From JAMXLO01 sp037201625 (GTDB lineage: Bacteria > Pseudomonadota > Alphaproteobacteria > Acetobacterales > Acetobacteraceae), in the NCBI GenBank assembly GCA_037201625.1, contig JBBCGR010000004.1, forward strand, positions 1,240,001 through 1,304,000: 64,000 bases of DNA. The letters are read 5' to 3'. The notes below the pieces were generated by a model. The model was not told the origin of the DNA and did no database searches. It was given only the letters and a program-made list of their open reading frames with translations. Below are positions 14,813 through 24,196 of the stretch, piece after piece. Position 1 is the stretch's first letter; every line of letters begins with the position of its first letter. The position numbers and the translations under genes were made by a program.

Positions 14813-16006
14813 ATGCCGACTGGCCCGCTGATCGAAACCCTCGTCCTCCAGCCGACGCCGTTCTGCAACATCGCCTGCACCTATTGCTACCTGCCGCATC
14901 GCAACGATCGCGCGACGATGTCGATGGACACGCTGCGGACGACGTTCGAGCGGGTGTTCGCCTCCGGCTGGGCGGCGCCGGCGATGACGGTGATCTGGCA
15001 CGCCGGCGAACCGCTGGTACTGCCGCCGGCGTATTACCGCGAGGCGTTCGACCTCATCGAACGCCTGCGACCGGCCGGACTGCGCCTGCGCCATGCGGTG
15101 CAGACCAACGGCATGCTGATCGATGCGGCCTGGTGCGGCCTGTTCAAGGAGTACGACGTCGGGGTCGGCGTCAGCCTTGACGGCCCACGTGCGCTGCACG
15201 ATACGCACCGCCTGACCCGCAGCGGTCGCGGCACGTTCGACCGGACCATGGCGGGGATCCGCCTGCTGCGCGAGCACGGCGTCGACTTTCACGTGATCAC
15301 GGTGCTGTCGAAGGACAGTCTCGACGATCCGGCATCGCTGGTGGATTTCTACCTCAGCGAGGGGATCGACCAGGTCTGCTTCAACGTCGAGGAGTCGGAA
15401 GGTGACCATCGGTCCAGCCTGTTCGACCAATCCGATCTGCGCCGGCGCTTCAGCCGGTTCCTCGACGGATTCTGGCGGACGGCGCGCCAGCGCGGCGGGT
15501 TCCGCTTCATCCGCGAGATCGACGCGATGCTGCCGCGCATCCTACGCCCGGCCGAGGCTGTGATGGCGAACGAGCAGGTGGTGCCGTTCGGCATGCTGAA
15601 CGTTGCCTGCAACGGCGACGTCTCCAGCTTTTCGCCGGAACTGCTCGGACTGAAGAACGCGGCGTACGGCGACTTCATCATCGGCAACGTGCACCGCGAC
15701 ACGCTCGCGGCGATGCACGAGAGCGCCGTGATGCGCCGCATGGCGCAGGACGTCGCGCAGGGCGTCGAGGAATGCCGCCGGACCTGCGAATATTTCTCGG
15801 TCTGCGGCGGCGGCGCGCCGGTCAACAAGCTGTCCGAGAACGGCGGTTTCACCTCCGGCCGGACCCGGTTCTGCGAACTGACCCTGATGGTTCCGACCGA
15901 CCTCATCCTGGACGCGCTGGAACGGCTCGACCCGCTGGTCGATCCCGCCAGGGCCGCGCCATCAGCCACCGATTGGAGGGCTCCATGTCACGACGCAGCC
16001 GCCTGA
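14813..16006 (+). CDS. grrM: GrrM/OscB-type radical SAM/SPASM cyclophane maturase
   Basis: 397 residues. The radical SAM cluster motif is Cys18-x3-Cys22-x2-Cys25 (PFCNIACTYCYLPHR). The TIM-barrel motifs WHAGEPLV, VQTNGMLID and GVGVSLDGPRALHD follow. The C-terminal SPASM region has further cysteines in NVACNGDVSSFSPELLG, CRRTCEYFSVCGGGAPVNK and TRFCEL, which hold auxiliary 4Fe-4S clusters. This combination next to a Gly-rich-repeat precursor identifies the Grr family of cyclophane-forming peptide maturases. It is a cytosolic enzyme, so it must act before the precursor is exported. Its 3' end overlaps the next gene by 22 bp. Confidence 0.9.
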   Translation: MPTGPLIETLVLQPTPFCNIACTYCYLPHRNDRATMSMDTLRTTFERVFASGWAAPAMTVIWHAGEPLVLPPAYYREAFDLIERLRPAGLRLRHAVQTNGMLIDAAWCGLFKEYDVGVGVSLDGPRALHDTHRLTRSGRGTFDRTMAGIRLLREHGVDFHVITVLSKDSLDDPASLVDFYLSEGIDQVCFNVEESEGDHRSSLFDQSDLRRRFSRFLDGFWRTARQRGGFRFIREIDAMLPRILRPAEAVMANEQVVPFGMLNVACNGDVSSFSPELLGLKNAAYGDFIIGNVHRDTLAAMHESAVMRRMAQDVAQGVEECRRTCEYFSVCGGGAPVNKLSENGGFTSGRTRFCELTLMVPTDLILDALERLDPLVDPARAAPSATDWRAPCHDAAA

Positions 16007-16767
16007 CTCCTGCCGCCCTGGCCGCACTCGGCGCCCTGCTGGCGGCGGGCTCTGCCGCCTATGCCCCTGCCGCGTTCGCCCAGGCGCCCGCCCAGCCCGC
16101 CGCGCCCGCCCAGCCGGCCGCGCCCGGCCAGGCGGCGCAGCCCGGGACGGCCGGGGAACAGCGCGGCGGGGCGGATACCGCGGCAGAGAGCACCTCGCAG
16201 TCGGCCGACCGCCTGCCGATCCTCGCCATCACCAGCGTCGAGGTGCTGCGCACGGCCCACGCGCCGGCCGTCGATATCGTGGTGGTGCGCGGCGTGACGA
16301 GCGCCGAAGGATGGGGCGAGGGCGAACTCGTGCCGCTGACCCGTGGCTCACCGTCGGACGGCGTGCTCGATCTCGTGTTCGTGGCCGATCCGCCGGACGA
16401 CGCCTCGCCGTCGGCCGGCCATGCGCCGATCCAGGCGATCCTGCCGATCTCGTCGGAGCATCCGTTCAAGGGCGTGCGCGTTCGCAGCGCCACCAACAGC
16501 GTCGTGGTGCGCAGCCTGCCGGGCTATGCCGAGGCGAAGGCGCCGGCCGAGTTGTGCAACCCCTGCGTCGGCAAGCACTTCGTTGCCAAGGGCGCCGCGG
16601 CCCCGTCCGGCGTGGCCGCCGGCGAGGTCGTGCGCGAGGAGAGCCTGCCCGCCAATGTGCGGATCGTGCGCCCGGCCGATGGCATCGACGACATGCGCTC
16701 GAACCCCAACCGGCTCACCATCGTCCTCGGCGACGACGGCAAGATCATCGATTCCGGCTGGGAGTAG
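15985..16767 (+). CDS. Secreted protein with I78 inhibitor-like C-terminus, third gene of the Grr cassette
   Basis: 260 residues, overlapping grrM and preceded by TTGGAGGG, so it is translated from the same message. A signal peptide (RRSRLTPAALAALGALLAAG, cleavage near FAQA) leads into a Pro/Ala-rich linker (34-57). Residues ~78-185 are a beta-rich region I do not recognise. Residues ~190-260 start with CNPC (191-194) and end LPANVRIVRPADGIDDM then NPNRLTIVLGDDGKIID. From memory this resembles the end of I78 peptidase inhibitors (a vRvvrPGd motif, then dRLNv...dGrI). The usual GrrP partner, a solute-binding-like protein, looks different. A role protecting or presenting the peptide in the periplasm is conjecture. 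Confidence 0.6.
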   Translation: MSRRSRLTPAALAALGALLAAGSAAYAPAAFAQAPAQPAAPAQPAAPGQAAQPGTAGEQRGGADTAAESTSQSADRLPILAITSVEVLRTAHAPAVDIVVVRGVTSAEGWGEGELVPLTRGSPSDGVLDLVFVADPPDDASPSAGHAPIQAILPISSEHPFKGVRVRSATNSVVVRSLPGYAEAKAPAELCNPCVGKHFVAKGAAAPSGVAAGEVVREESLPANVRIVRPADGIDDMRSNPNRLTIVLGDDGKIIDSGWE

Positions 16768-16797
16768 CGCCGCGGCGCGCGGCCCCCGCCGCCGGCG

Positions 16798-17715
16798 TTA
16801 CAGCGGATCCCAGTCGAACACCTCGCCCGAGCGATCGAGCGGCATGAACGCCGCCTTGAGCGCCGGTGCGGCGTGCGCGGCGATCGTCTCGGGCGTCCAG
16901 CCGTCGGCGCGGTGCACGATGCGGACCGGCCGCGGCGAGCTGAACAGGATGATCTCGTTCATCCGCGTGCCGAACACCTGGCCGGTGACGTCCTTCGCCG
17001 CGTCGGATGACAGGAACACCGCCATCGGCGCGTTCTTGTCCGGCGTCATCGCCTGGATCTTCGCCAGCCGTGCCTGCTGCTCGGGCGTGGTGGCCGGGAT
17101 CGACTGGGTCATCCGGCTCCAGGCGAACGGCGCGATGCAGTTGGAGCGGACGTTGTAGCGCTTCATGTCGAGCGCGATCGACTTCGACAGCGCGGTCATG
17201 CCGAGCTTGGCGGCCGAATAATTCGCCTGGCCGAAATTGCCGATCAGTCCGGAGGTCGACGACATGTGCACGAACGTGCCGCTCTCCTGCTTGCGGTAGT
17301 GCTCGGCGGCGGCGCGGGAGACGAAGAAGCTGCCGTTCAGGTGGACGTTGATCACCGAGGTCCAGTCGTCGGGCGTCATCTTGTGGAAGATCACGTCGCG
17401 CAGGATGCCGGCGTTGTTCACCACGGCGTCGATCCGGCCGTAATGGTCCATCGCCGCCTGGATGATCTTCTGCGCCGAGCCCCATTCGGCGACCGATTCG
17501 GTGCAGACTTCGGCGGCACCGCCCTTCTGCTCGATGAGTTGCTTGGTCTGCTGCGCAGGGGTTGCCGAGCCGGCGCCCTCGCCGGACAGCGAGGCGCCGA
17601 TATCGGCGACGATGACGCGGGCGCCGGCCGCCGCCATGGCCAGCGCGATCTCGCGGCCGATGCCGCCGCCCGAGCCGGTCACCACCGCGACCTTGCCGTC
17701 CATCATGCCAGCCAT
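16798..17715 (-). CDS. Short-chain dehydrogenase/reductase (hydroxyacyl-CoA-type)
   Basis: 305 residues; GGAGG five bases before the ATG. Classical SDR: cofactor motif TGSGGGIGREIA (~13-24), NNAGILRDV (~100), active-site Ser in HMSSTSGLIGNFGQ and Tyr-x3-Lys in NYSAAK. An Asp after strand 2 (VIVADIG) suggests NAD(H). The C-terminal ~60 residues beyond the core (PVRIVHRADGWTPETIAAH) resemble the SDR part of MFE-2/17beta-HSD4-like 3-hydroxyacyl-CoA dehydrogenases. It probably oxidises a hydroxyacyl-CoA or steroid-like alcohol. It ends 30 bp from the convergent Grr cassette. Confidence 0.85.
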   Translation of the reverse strand: MAGMMDGKVAVVTGSGGGIGREIALAMAAAGARVIVADIGASLSGEGAGSATPAQQTKQLIEQKGGAAEVCTESVAEWGSAQKIIQAAMDHYGRIDAVVNNAGILRDVIFHKMTPDDWTSVINVHLNGSFFVSRAAAEHYRKQESGTFVHMSSTSGLIGNFGQANYSAAKLGMTALSKSIALDMKRYNVRSNCIAPFAWSRMTQSIPATTPEQQARLAKIQAMTPDKNAPMAVFLSSDAAKDVTGQVFGTRMNEIILFSSPRPVRIVHRADGWTPETIAAHAAPALKAAFMPLDRSGEVFDWDPL

Positions 17716-17781
17716 GCCGACCTCCGATCAGGTGAAGCTACTCACCGGTATTAAGCCGGGCGGGCGTGCTTGTGAACCCGG

Positions 17782-19989
17782 CTACGGCTTGATCGCCAGG
17801 CGCACCGCGCCCCAGTGCTGGCCGCGCACGACGACCGGCGCGTCGAACTCCTTCAGCACCGATTTCTCCTGGCCCAGATTGCGCTGATAGGTCTGCAGCA
17901 GGATCGGCTGGGGGTTCCTCGCGGCGAGGATGGCGGCGCGGTCGTCGAACAGGCGCCGGTTGCGGCTGTTCGCGGCGTTCCATTGCGGGTCGTCGGGGCG
18001 TTGCGGCTGGCTGACCTCGGGATGGTGGACCGCGATATAGCCGTTCCGGTCGGACACCACGCAGAACACCACGCGTGTGTCGCTGGCGCGGGCGCGCCGG
18101 ATGATGTCGGGCAGCGCCGCCTCGCAGAACGCCGTGTTCGGCGACATGTGCTGCTGCGGGCTGGTATGGGGCAGCTCCGCATAGTCGTTGCTGAACAGTG
18201 TCTTCATGTCGATCTGGCCGGCCGCCACGGCGTGGTCCAGCTTCTGCGCGGTCTCCGCCGCGACCGCCTGGGTGAGCCGGATGAAGGTGTCGTCGAACTT
18301 GCGCCGGTCGAGCAGGACCCGCGTGATCGCGGCCTGGGTCGCGGCATCGAGCGTTGCGAACTGCACGTGGATGCCGAGTGGGCTGACCGCGCGCACGATC
18401 GATGCCACCTGTCCGACGCCGTCGAGCGCCAGAGGGACGCTGGCGCCCACCAGCGAATCGGGCGCATCGGCCACCAGCAGCGCGCCGTTGATCGACAGGT
18501 CCGCGGTGTAGCCGGAGCAGGTGGTCCCGCCGGCATTGAACGAGAAGGCGACCGCCACCGGCTCACGCACGGCCTCCCGCCGGTCGCCGGCGTGCGAGGC
18601 GCGCAGGATGACCGCCATCCTGCGGTGCAGGTCCTGGATCTCGGTGCTGACCGACTTGGCCAGCGTGCGGAACTGGCGGGCCGAGATATCGGTGGTCTGC
18701 GCATGCTCCAGCATGTCGTGGGCGCGGGCGGCCACGGTGTCGGTGTGTTCCGCGGCGAGCGTCACGTTGCGCATGATCTCCGCCGTCGCCGAGCGCTGCT
18801 GGTCGGTGGAGGCGGCGATCTCGGCGGAGATGGCGTGCACGGCGTGCACCTGGCTGGCGATCTTCGCCACCATGGCGGCCGCACTCGTGGTGGCGCCCGC
18901 GATCGCCTGGGCCTGGGAGTTGACGTTGCCGATGGCCTCCTCGGTCTGTCGCGCCAGGCTCTTCACCTCGGAGGCGACGACCGCGAAGCCTCGGCCCGCC
19001 TCGCCGGCGCGCGCCGCCTCGATCGTGGCATTGAGCGCCAGCAGCTTGGTCTGGCCGGCGACGCTGCGGATCAGGCCGACGACATCGGCGATGCGTCCGC
19101 TGGCCGCCGACAGGTCCTGCACCGTGGCGCCCGTCGCGCTGACCTGCTGGACGGCGTCCTGCGTCATGCCGGCGGCGCGGCCGACATGGTTGGAGATCTC
19201 GCGGCTCGACGCCTCCAGTTCGGTCGTGGCGCTCGCCACCGTCTGGACGTTCTGCGCCGCCGTCTCGACCGCCGTGCTGACCGCTTCGGCCATGGCGCGC
19301 ACCTGCTGCGCCACTTCGCCCAGGCGGTCGGCCATGCTGGCCAGGCGCTCGGCCTTGCTGCCGATCTCCTCCGCGGTCAGGTCCATCTCGCGTTCCAGCA
19401 CGTCGGAGATCGCCAGCATCTCGCGCCGCATGTGGTTCGCCTCGCCGACCTGGATGTAGGTGGAGACCGCGAGGTCCATGTCGAGGAACGCCGCGCGCAT
19501 GACCACGGCGATGTCGTCGACCAGCGTGCGGCGGTTGCGCGCCTTGGTCGCCAGGACGGCCAGCACCTTTTCCAGGATCAGGCAGTAGGCGCCGCTGTAC
19601 CAGCGGGGCTGCAGGCCGATCCGCTCATGGGTGCGCCCGACCAGGACGGCGCGTTCGAAATAGGCGGTGTCGAAGGAGCCCTGGAAAAGCTGCTGCCAGT
19701 GGCCGATCTGGGCCTGTTTCAGGCTGTCCAGCCGGTTGACGGGAAGCAGGCTCTGAAGCTGCGGGTGCTGGCCGATATAGCCGTAGAACTGGTCGGCGAT
19801 GGCGGGCAGGCTGGCCTGCACCAGGGGCAGGAGCTGGCGGAGCCGGGCGGAGGCCTGCTCATCGAGGCGCAGGAAACGCAGCCGTGCCTCCCGGTCGAAT
19901 TCGTCCCCCCCTGGCGGTGTCCCGTCTGGCTTCGTCCCGTCCGGCTTTTTGGCGCCGCCGATGGGAACAGGAGAGCTATCGAGGGGCAT
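17782..19989 (-). CDS. Soluble globin-coupled chemotaxis transducer with PilZ domain
   Basis: 735 residues from the ATG at 19989, chosen because TTTGGAGG lies five bases upstream; upstream ATGs at 20010 and 20043 lack a ribosome site. Residues ~35-195 are a protoglobin sensor: HWQQLFQGSFDTAYFERA, then VGRTHERIGLQPRWY with His121 as the likely haem ligand, so it should sense O2 or a related gas. There is no transmembrane helix. An MCP signalling coiled coil follows, with the hairpin VAGQTKLLALNATIEAARAG and GRGFAVVASEVKSLA. Next comes a PilZ-like segment (RREAVREPV...DLSINGALLVA), a possible c-di-GMP site. The C-terminal region (NRRLFDDRAAILAARNP...QHWGAVRLA) is common in cytosolic MCPs. Confidence 0.88.
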   Translation of the reverse strand: MPLDSSPVPIGGAKKPDGTKPDGTPPGGDEFDREARLRFLRLDEQASARLRQLLPLVQASLPAIADQFYGYIGQHPQLQSLLPVNRLDSLKQAQIGHWQQLFQGSFDTAYFERAVLVGRTHERIGLQPRWYSGAYCLILEKVLAVLATKARNRRTLVDDIAVVMRAAFLDMDLAVSTYIQVGEANHMRREMLAISDVLEREMDLTAEEIGSKAERLASMADRLGEVAQQVRAMAEAVSTAVETAAQNVQTVASATTELEASSREISNHVGRAAGMTQDAVQQVSATGATVQDLSAASGRIADVVGLIRSVAGQTKLLALNATIEAARAGEAGRGFAVVASEVKSLARQTEEAIGNVNSQAQAIAGATTSAAAMVAKIASQVHAVHAISAEIAASTDQQRSATAEIMRNVTLAAEHTDTVAARAHDMLEHAQTTDISARQFRTLAKSVSTEIQDLHRRMAVILRASHAGDRREAVREPVAVAFSFNAGGTTCSGYTADLSINGALLVADAPDSLVGASVPLALDGVGQVASIVRAVSPLGIHVQFATLDAATQAAITRVLLDRRKFDDTFIRLTQAVAAETAQKLDHAVAAGQIDMKTLFSNDYAELPHTSPQQHMSPNTAFCEAALPDIIRRARASDTRVVFCVVSDRNGYIAVHHPEVSQPQRPDDPQWNAANSRNRRLFDDRAAILAARNPQPILLQTYQRNLGQEKSVLKEFDAPVVVRGQHWGAVRLAIKP

Positions 19990-20137
19990 GCGGCCTCCAA
20001 AGGATGACATTCCGCGGAACTGGGCGGCGGGAGGCACGGGCATACGCGGCGAGGCGTCAAATTTCCCTTAACCTTTCCGCCTTCGGCCCGACCGCCCCTT
20101 GACGGTCGCACGCGGGTGCGCCATTTCCCGGCAATCA

Positions 20138-20152
20138 GGACTGATCCAGTCC
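20138..20152 (+). promoter_or_regulatory. Predicted Rrf2/IscR-type operator of the suf operon
   Basis: A perfect inverted repeat, GGACTG-ATC-CAGTCC, contains GACT-N5-AGTC, the spacing of IscR type 1 sites. It lies 40 bp before the preferred start of the Rrf2 regulator that heads the suf operon, where it would cover the promoter. This fits autorepression relieved by iron limitation or oxidative stress. The match is to a remembered consensus and is not tested. Confidence 0.6.
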
Positions 20153-20191
20153 GATTAGATGAACGCCAGAGTTCGAGGGGTTTCGCAGACC

Positions 20192-20647
20192 ATGCTGAGG
20201 CTGTCGAAGCTGACCGACTATGCAGTCGTGGTGCTGGTGCGCTTATCGCGTGCCGAAGGGGTGCAGACCTCGCCCGGCATTGCCGCCAGCACCGGCATTC
20301 CCGAGCCGACCGTGGCCAAGGTGCTGAAGACCTTGGCGGCCGGCGGGCTGGTGGCCTCGCAGCGCGGCGCGCGGGGCGGCTACCGGCTGCTGCGGCCGCT
20401 GTCGGCCATTCCGGTGGCGGACGTGATCGCCGCGGTGGATGGGCCGATCGCGCTGACCGCATGCGTCGAGGGTTCCACCGTGGAATGTGAATCCCAATGT
20501 CTGTGCCCGATGCGTGGACGGTGGGACCCGGTGAACGAAGCGATCCAGCAGGCGTTGACCTCTATCACCCTGGCCGACATGCAGGAGGCTGCCATCCCGC
20601 GCGCATTTCGCGTGCCGGCCACCGCCTCGCTCCCGGCCGCCGAATAG
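20192..20647 (+). CDS. Rrf2-family SUF-system iron-sulfur regulator
   Basis: 151 residues from the ATG at 20192 (MLRLSKLTDYAVVVLVRLS). An ATG at 20159 would lie only six bases after the operator palindrome, probably at the transcription start, so the later start is preferred. Winged helix-turn-helix with the recognition region GIPEPTVAKVLKTLAAGGLV and wing RGARGGYRL. The C-terminal metal region ALTACVEG...CESQCLCPMRG supplies four cysteines for an Fe-S cluster. This sequence pattern is the SUF-associated Rrf2 subfamily, distinct from true IscR, and senses cluster status to control the operon it leads. Confidence 0.9.
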   Translation: MLRLSKLTDYAVVVLVRLSRAEGVQTSPGIAASTGIPEPTVAKVLKTLAAGGLVASQRGARGGYRLLRPLSAIPVADVIAAVDGPIALTACVEGSTVECESQCLCPMRGRWDPVNEAIQQALTSITLADMQEAAIPRAFRVPATASLPAAE

Positions 20648-20656
20648 GACCCATTC

Positions 20657-22144
20657 ATGTCTGCTGCGACGCAAACCCTCGACACCGTCCAGTCGGTCAC
20701 CCAGTCCGGCTACAAATGGGGCTTCGAGACCGACATCGAGATGGACCTCGCGCCCAAGGGGCTGAATGAGGACACCATCCGGCTGATCTCGGCCCGCAAG
20801 CAGGAGCCGGCCTGGCTGCTGGAATGGCGCCTGAAGGCGTTCGCCGCCTGGCAGCAGATGACCGAGCCGCACTGGGCGCGCGTCGATCATGCGCCGATCG
20901 ACTACCAGGACCTGCACTACTATGCGGCGCCGAAGAAGAAGCCGGGCCTCAAGAGCCTCGATGAGGTCGATCCGGAACTGTTGCGGACGTATGAGAAGCT
21001 CGGCATCCCGCTGAAGGAGCGCGCCATCCTGGCGGGTGTCGATCCGGCCTCGGTGGAGGGCGGTTCGCAGATCGCGGTGGACGCGGTGTTCGACAGCGTG
21101 TCGGTCGCGACGACGTTCCGCGCGACGCTGGAGAAGGCGGGCGTGATCTTCCGCCCGATCTCCGAGGCGGTGCGCGAATTCCCCGACCTGGTGCGGCAGT
21201 ATCTGGGCACGGTCGTTCCCGTGGCGGACAATTTCTTTGCCGCATTGAACTCGGCGGTGTTCACCGACGGCAGCTTCGTCTACGTGCCGAAGGGCGTGCG
21301 CTGCCCGATGGAGCTGTCGACCTATTTCCGCATCAATGCACGCAGCACCGGGCAGTTCGAGCGGACGCTGATCATCGCCGATGCCGGCGCCTATGTGAGC
21401 TACCTCGAAGGCTGCACCGCGCCGATGCGCGACGAGAACCAGTTGCATGCGGCGGTGGTGGAACTGGTGGCGCACGACGATGCGCAGATCAAATACTCCA
21501 CCGTGCAGAACTGGTATCCGGGCGATGCCGAGGGCCGAGGCGGGATCTATAATTTCGTCACCAAGCGCGGCGCGTGCCGTGGTGCGCGCAGCAAGATCTC
21601 CTGGACGCAGGTGGAGACGGGCTCGGCGATCACCTGGAAATATCCGTCCTGCGTGCTGCTGGGCGACGACAGCGTGGGCGAGTTCTACTCGGTGGCGGTG
21701 ACCAACAACTGCCAGCAGGCCGATACCGGCACCAAGATGATCCATATCGGCCGCAACACGAAGAGCACGATCGTCTCCAAGGGCATCAGCGCCGGGCGGT
21801 CGAACAACACCTATCGCGGCCTGGTGCGCGTGCTGCCGAAGGCGTCGGGCGCGCGCAACTACACGCAATGCGATTCACTGCTGATCGGCGATCAGTGCGG
21901 CGCGCACACTGTGCCCTATATCGAAAGCCGCAATCCGACGGCGAAGGTGGAGCACGAGGCGACGACGTCCAAGATCGCCGACGACCAGTTGTTCTACTGC
22001 CGCCAGCGCGGGCTGTCGGAGGAGGACGCGGTGAACCTGATCGTCAACGGGTTCTGCAAGGACGTTCTGAAGGAGCTGCCGATGGAATTCGCCGTCGAGG
22101 CACAGAAGCTGCTGGCGGTGAGTCTGGAAGGCTCCGTGGGTTAG
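20657..22144 (+). CDS. sufB: Fe-S cluster assembly scaffold subunit SufB
   Basis: 495 residues, full length. Part of the SufBC2D complex on which [Fe-S] clusters are built. Characteristic segments include KWGFETDIEMDLAPKGL near the start, FVYVPKGVRCPMELSTYFR, AYVSYLEGCTAPMRDENQLH, VTKRGACRGARSKISW and the C-terminal EHEATTSKIADDQLFYCRQ, which contains the conserved cysteine and the sulfur-transfer tunnel region. Starts 10 bp after the regulator gene. The last four codons and stop are duplicated in tandem immediately downstream. Confidence 0.96.
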   Translation: MSAATQTLDTVQSVTQSGYKWGFETDIEMDLAPKGLNEDTIRLISARKQEPAWLLEWRLKAFAAWQQMTEPHWARVDHAPIDYQDLHYYAAPKKKPGLKSLDEVDPELLRTYEKLGIPLKERAILAGVDPASVEGGSQIAVDAVFDSVSVATTFRATLEKAGVIFRPISEAVREFPDLVRQYLGTVVPVADNFFAALNSAVFTDGSFVYVPKGVRCPMELSTYFRINARSTGQFERTLIIADAGAYVSYLEGCTAPMRDENQLHAAVVELVAHDDAQIKYSTVQNWYPGDAEGRGGIYNFVTKRGACRGARSKISWTQVETGSAITWKYPSCVLLGDDSVGEFYSVAVTNNCQQADTGTKMIHIGRNTKSTIVSKGISAGRSNNTYRGLVRVLPKASGARNYTQCDSLLIGDQCGAHTVPYIESRNPTAKVEHEATTSKIADDQLFYCRQRGLSEEDAVNLIVNGFCKDVLKELPMEFAVEAQKLLAVSLEGSVG

Positions 22145-22159
22145 GGCTCCGTGGGTTAG
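22130..22159 (+). repeat. Perfect 15-bp tandem duplication across the sufB stop codon
   Basis: GGCTCCGTGGGTTAG occurs twice head to tail (22130-22144 and 22145-22159). The first copy encodes the last SufB residues and its TAG; the second sits untranslated before sufC. It lengthens the sufB-sufC gap to 28 bp and puts a second in-frame TAG behind the first. It looks like a recent slippage event. Confidence 0.9.
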
Positions 22160-22172
22160 AGGGACGCATTCC

Positions 22173-22918
<746 letters not shown>

Positions 22919-22922
<4 letters not shown>

Positions 22923-24196
22923 CGGCGCCGCTCCATACCGGCGTCGCCGGCTTCCTCGCCTGCTACGAGGCGCTGCGCGACCGCCTGCCCGGTGATGCGG
23001 GCGAGCGTGCCGCAGCAGCCGAGACGTTCCGCCGCGGCGGCCTGCCCGGTGCGGCGGCAGGACGGCGCGAGGAGGCGTGGAAATACACCAGCCTGCGTCC
23101 GGTCGCCGATGCCTCCTATGCCCAGGCGGTCACGCCGGTTGCCGACGCCGATACGGTGATGGCCCGTGTGCCGCATATCGATGCGCCGCGCATCGTGTTC
23201 GTGAACGGCGTGTTCAGTGCGGAGCTTTCGCTGCTGCCGCCGCTCGTCGCCTTCCGGCGCTTCGCCGACGGCGGCAGGTTCGATACGCTGGCGCGGCCCG
23301 ACCGGGAGCCCCTGGTGGCGCTGAACACGATGCTGGCGGAAGACGGCGCCATCCTGCACGTGCCTGCGGGCGTCGATGCCGGGCTGGTGCACCTGGTCAA
23401 TGTCACCTCCGGCATCGGCGGCGCGGCGGTCAATTGCCATCCGCGGCATCGCATCGACCTCTCCGCCGGCGCGAAGCTGGTGCTGCTCGAGACCTCGGTC
23501 GGCGAAGGCCAGTACCTGCACAATCCGGTCTTCGAGGTGCGCGTCGCACAGGACGCCGTGCTGACCCATGTGCGCCTGCAGGACGAAGCGACAACCGCGT
23601 TCCATCTGTCCACGCTCTATGCGGAGATCGCCGAGGGCGGCACCTATGACAGCTTCGGCCTGAACCTGGGCTCGCGCATCGCACGCACCGAGGCGCATGT
23701 CCGCTTCGCCGGCCCCAAGGGCACCGCGCACCTGAACGGCGCGCAGTTGCTGGGCGGCACGCAGCATGGCGACTTCACCACCGTGGTGACGCACGACGCA
23801 CCGTCCTGCGCGTCGCGCCAGACGGTGAAGAACGTGCTGGCGGGACGCTCGCAGGGCGTGTTCCAGGGGCGGATCGAGGTGGCGCGCGTCGCGCAGAAAA
23901 CCGACGGCTACCAGATGAACCAGGCGCTGCTGCTGTCGCCGGACGCCGAGATCGACACCAAGCCGGAACTCGAGATCTTCGCCGACGATGTGAAGTGCAG
24001 CCACGGCGCGACGGTGGGTGAACTGGATGCGGATCAGTTGTTCTATCTGCGCAGTCGCGGCATCCCGGATGCGGAGGCCCGCTCGATCCTGGTGCGCGCG
24101 TTCCTGGCCGAAGCGCTGGACGCGGTGAAGAATGAGATGGTGCGCGGCGTGCTGGATCGCGCGGTCGAAGGCTGGTGGGAGAGGCAGGCAGCATGA
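22919..24196 (+). CDS. sufD: Fe-S assembly scaffold subunit SufD
   Basis: 425 residues. SufB paralogue that forms the heterodimeric scaffold. The N-terminal helical part (FLACYEALRDRLPGD) is followed by GRREEAWKYTSLRP. The right-handed beta-helix ends in the SufD signature ELEIFADDVKCSHGATVGEL, which contains the conserved His used in cluster formation. The C-terminus has LRSRGIPDAEARSILVRAF. ATGA overlaps with sufC upstream and sufS downstream indicate translational coupling. Confidence 0.95.
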
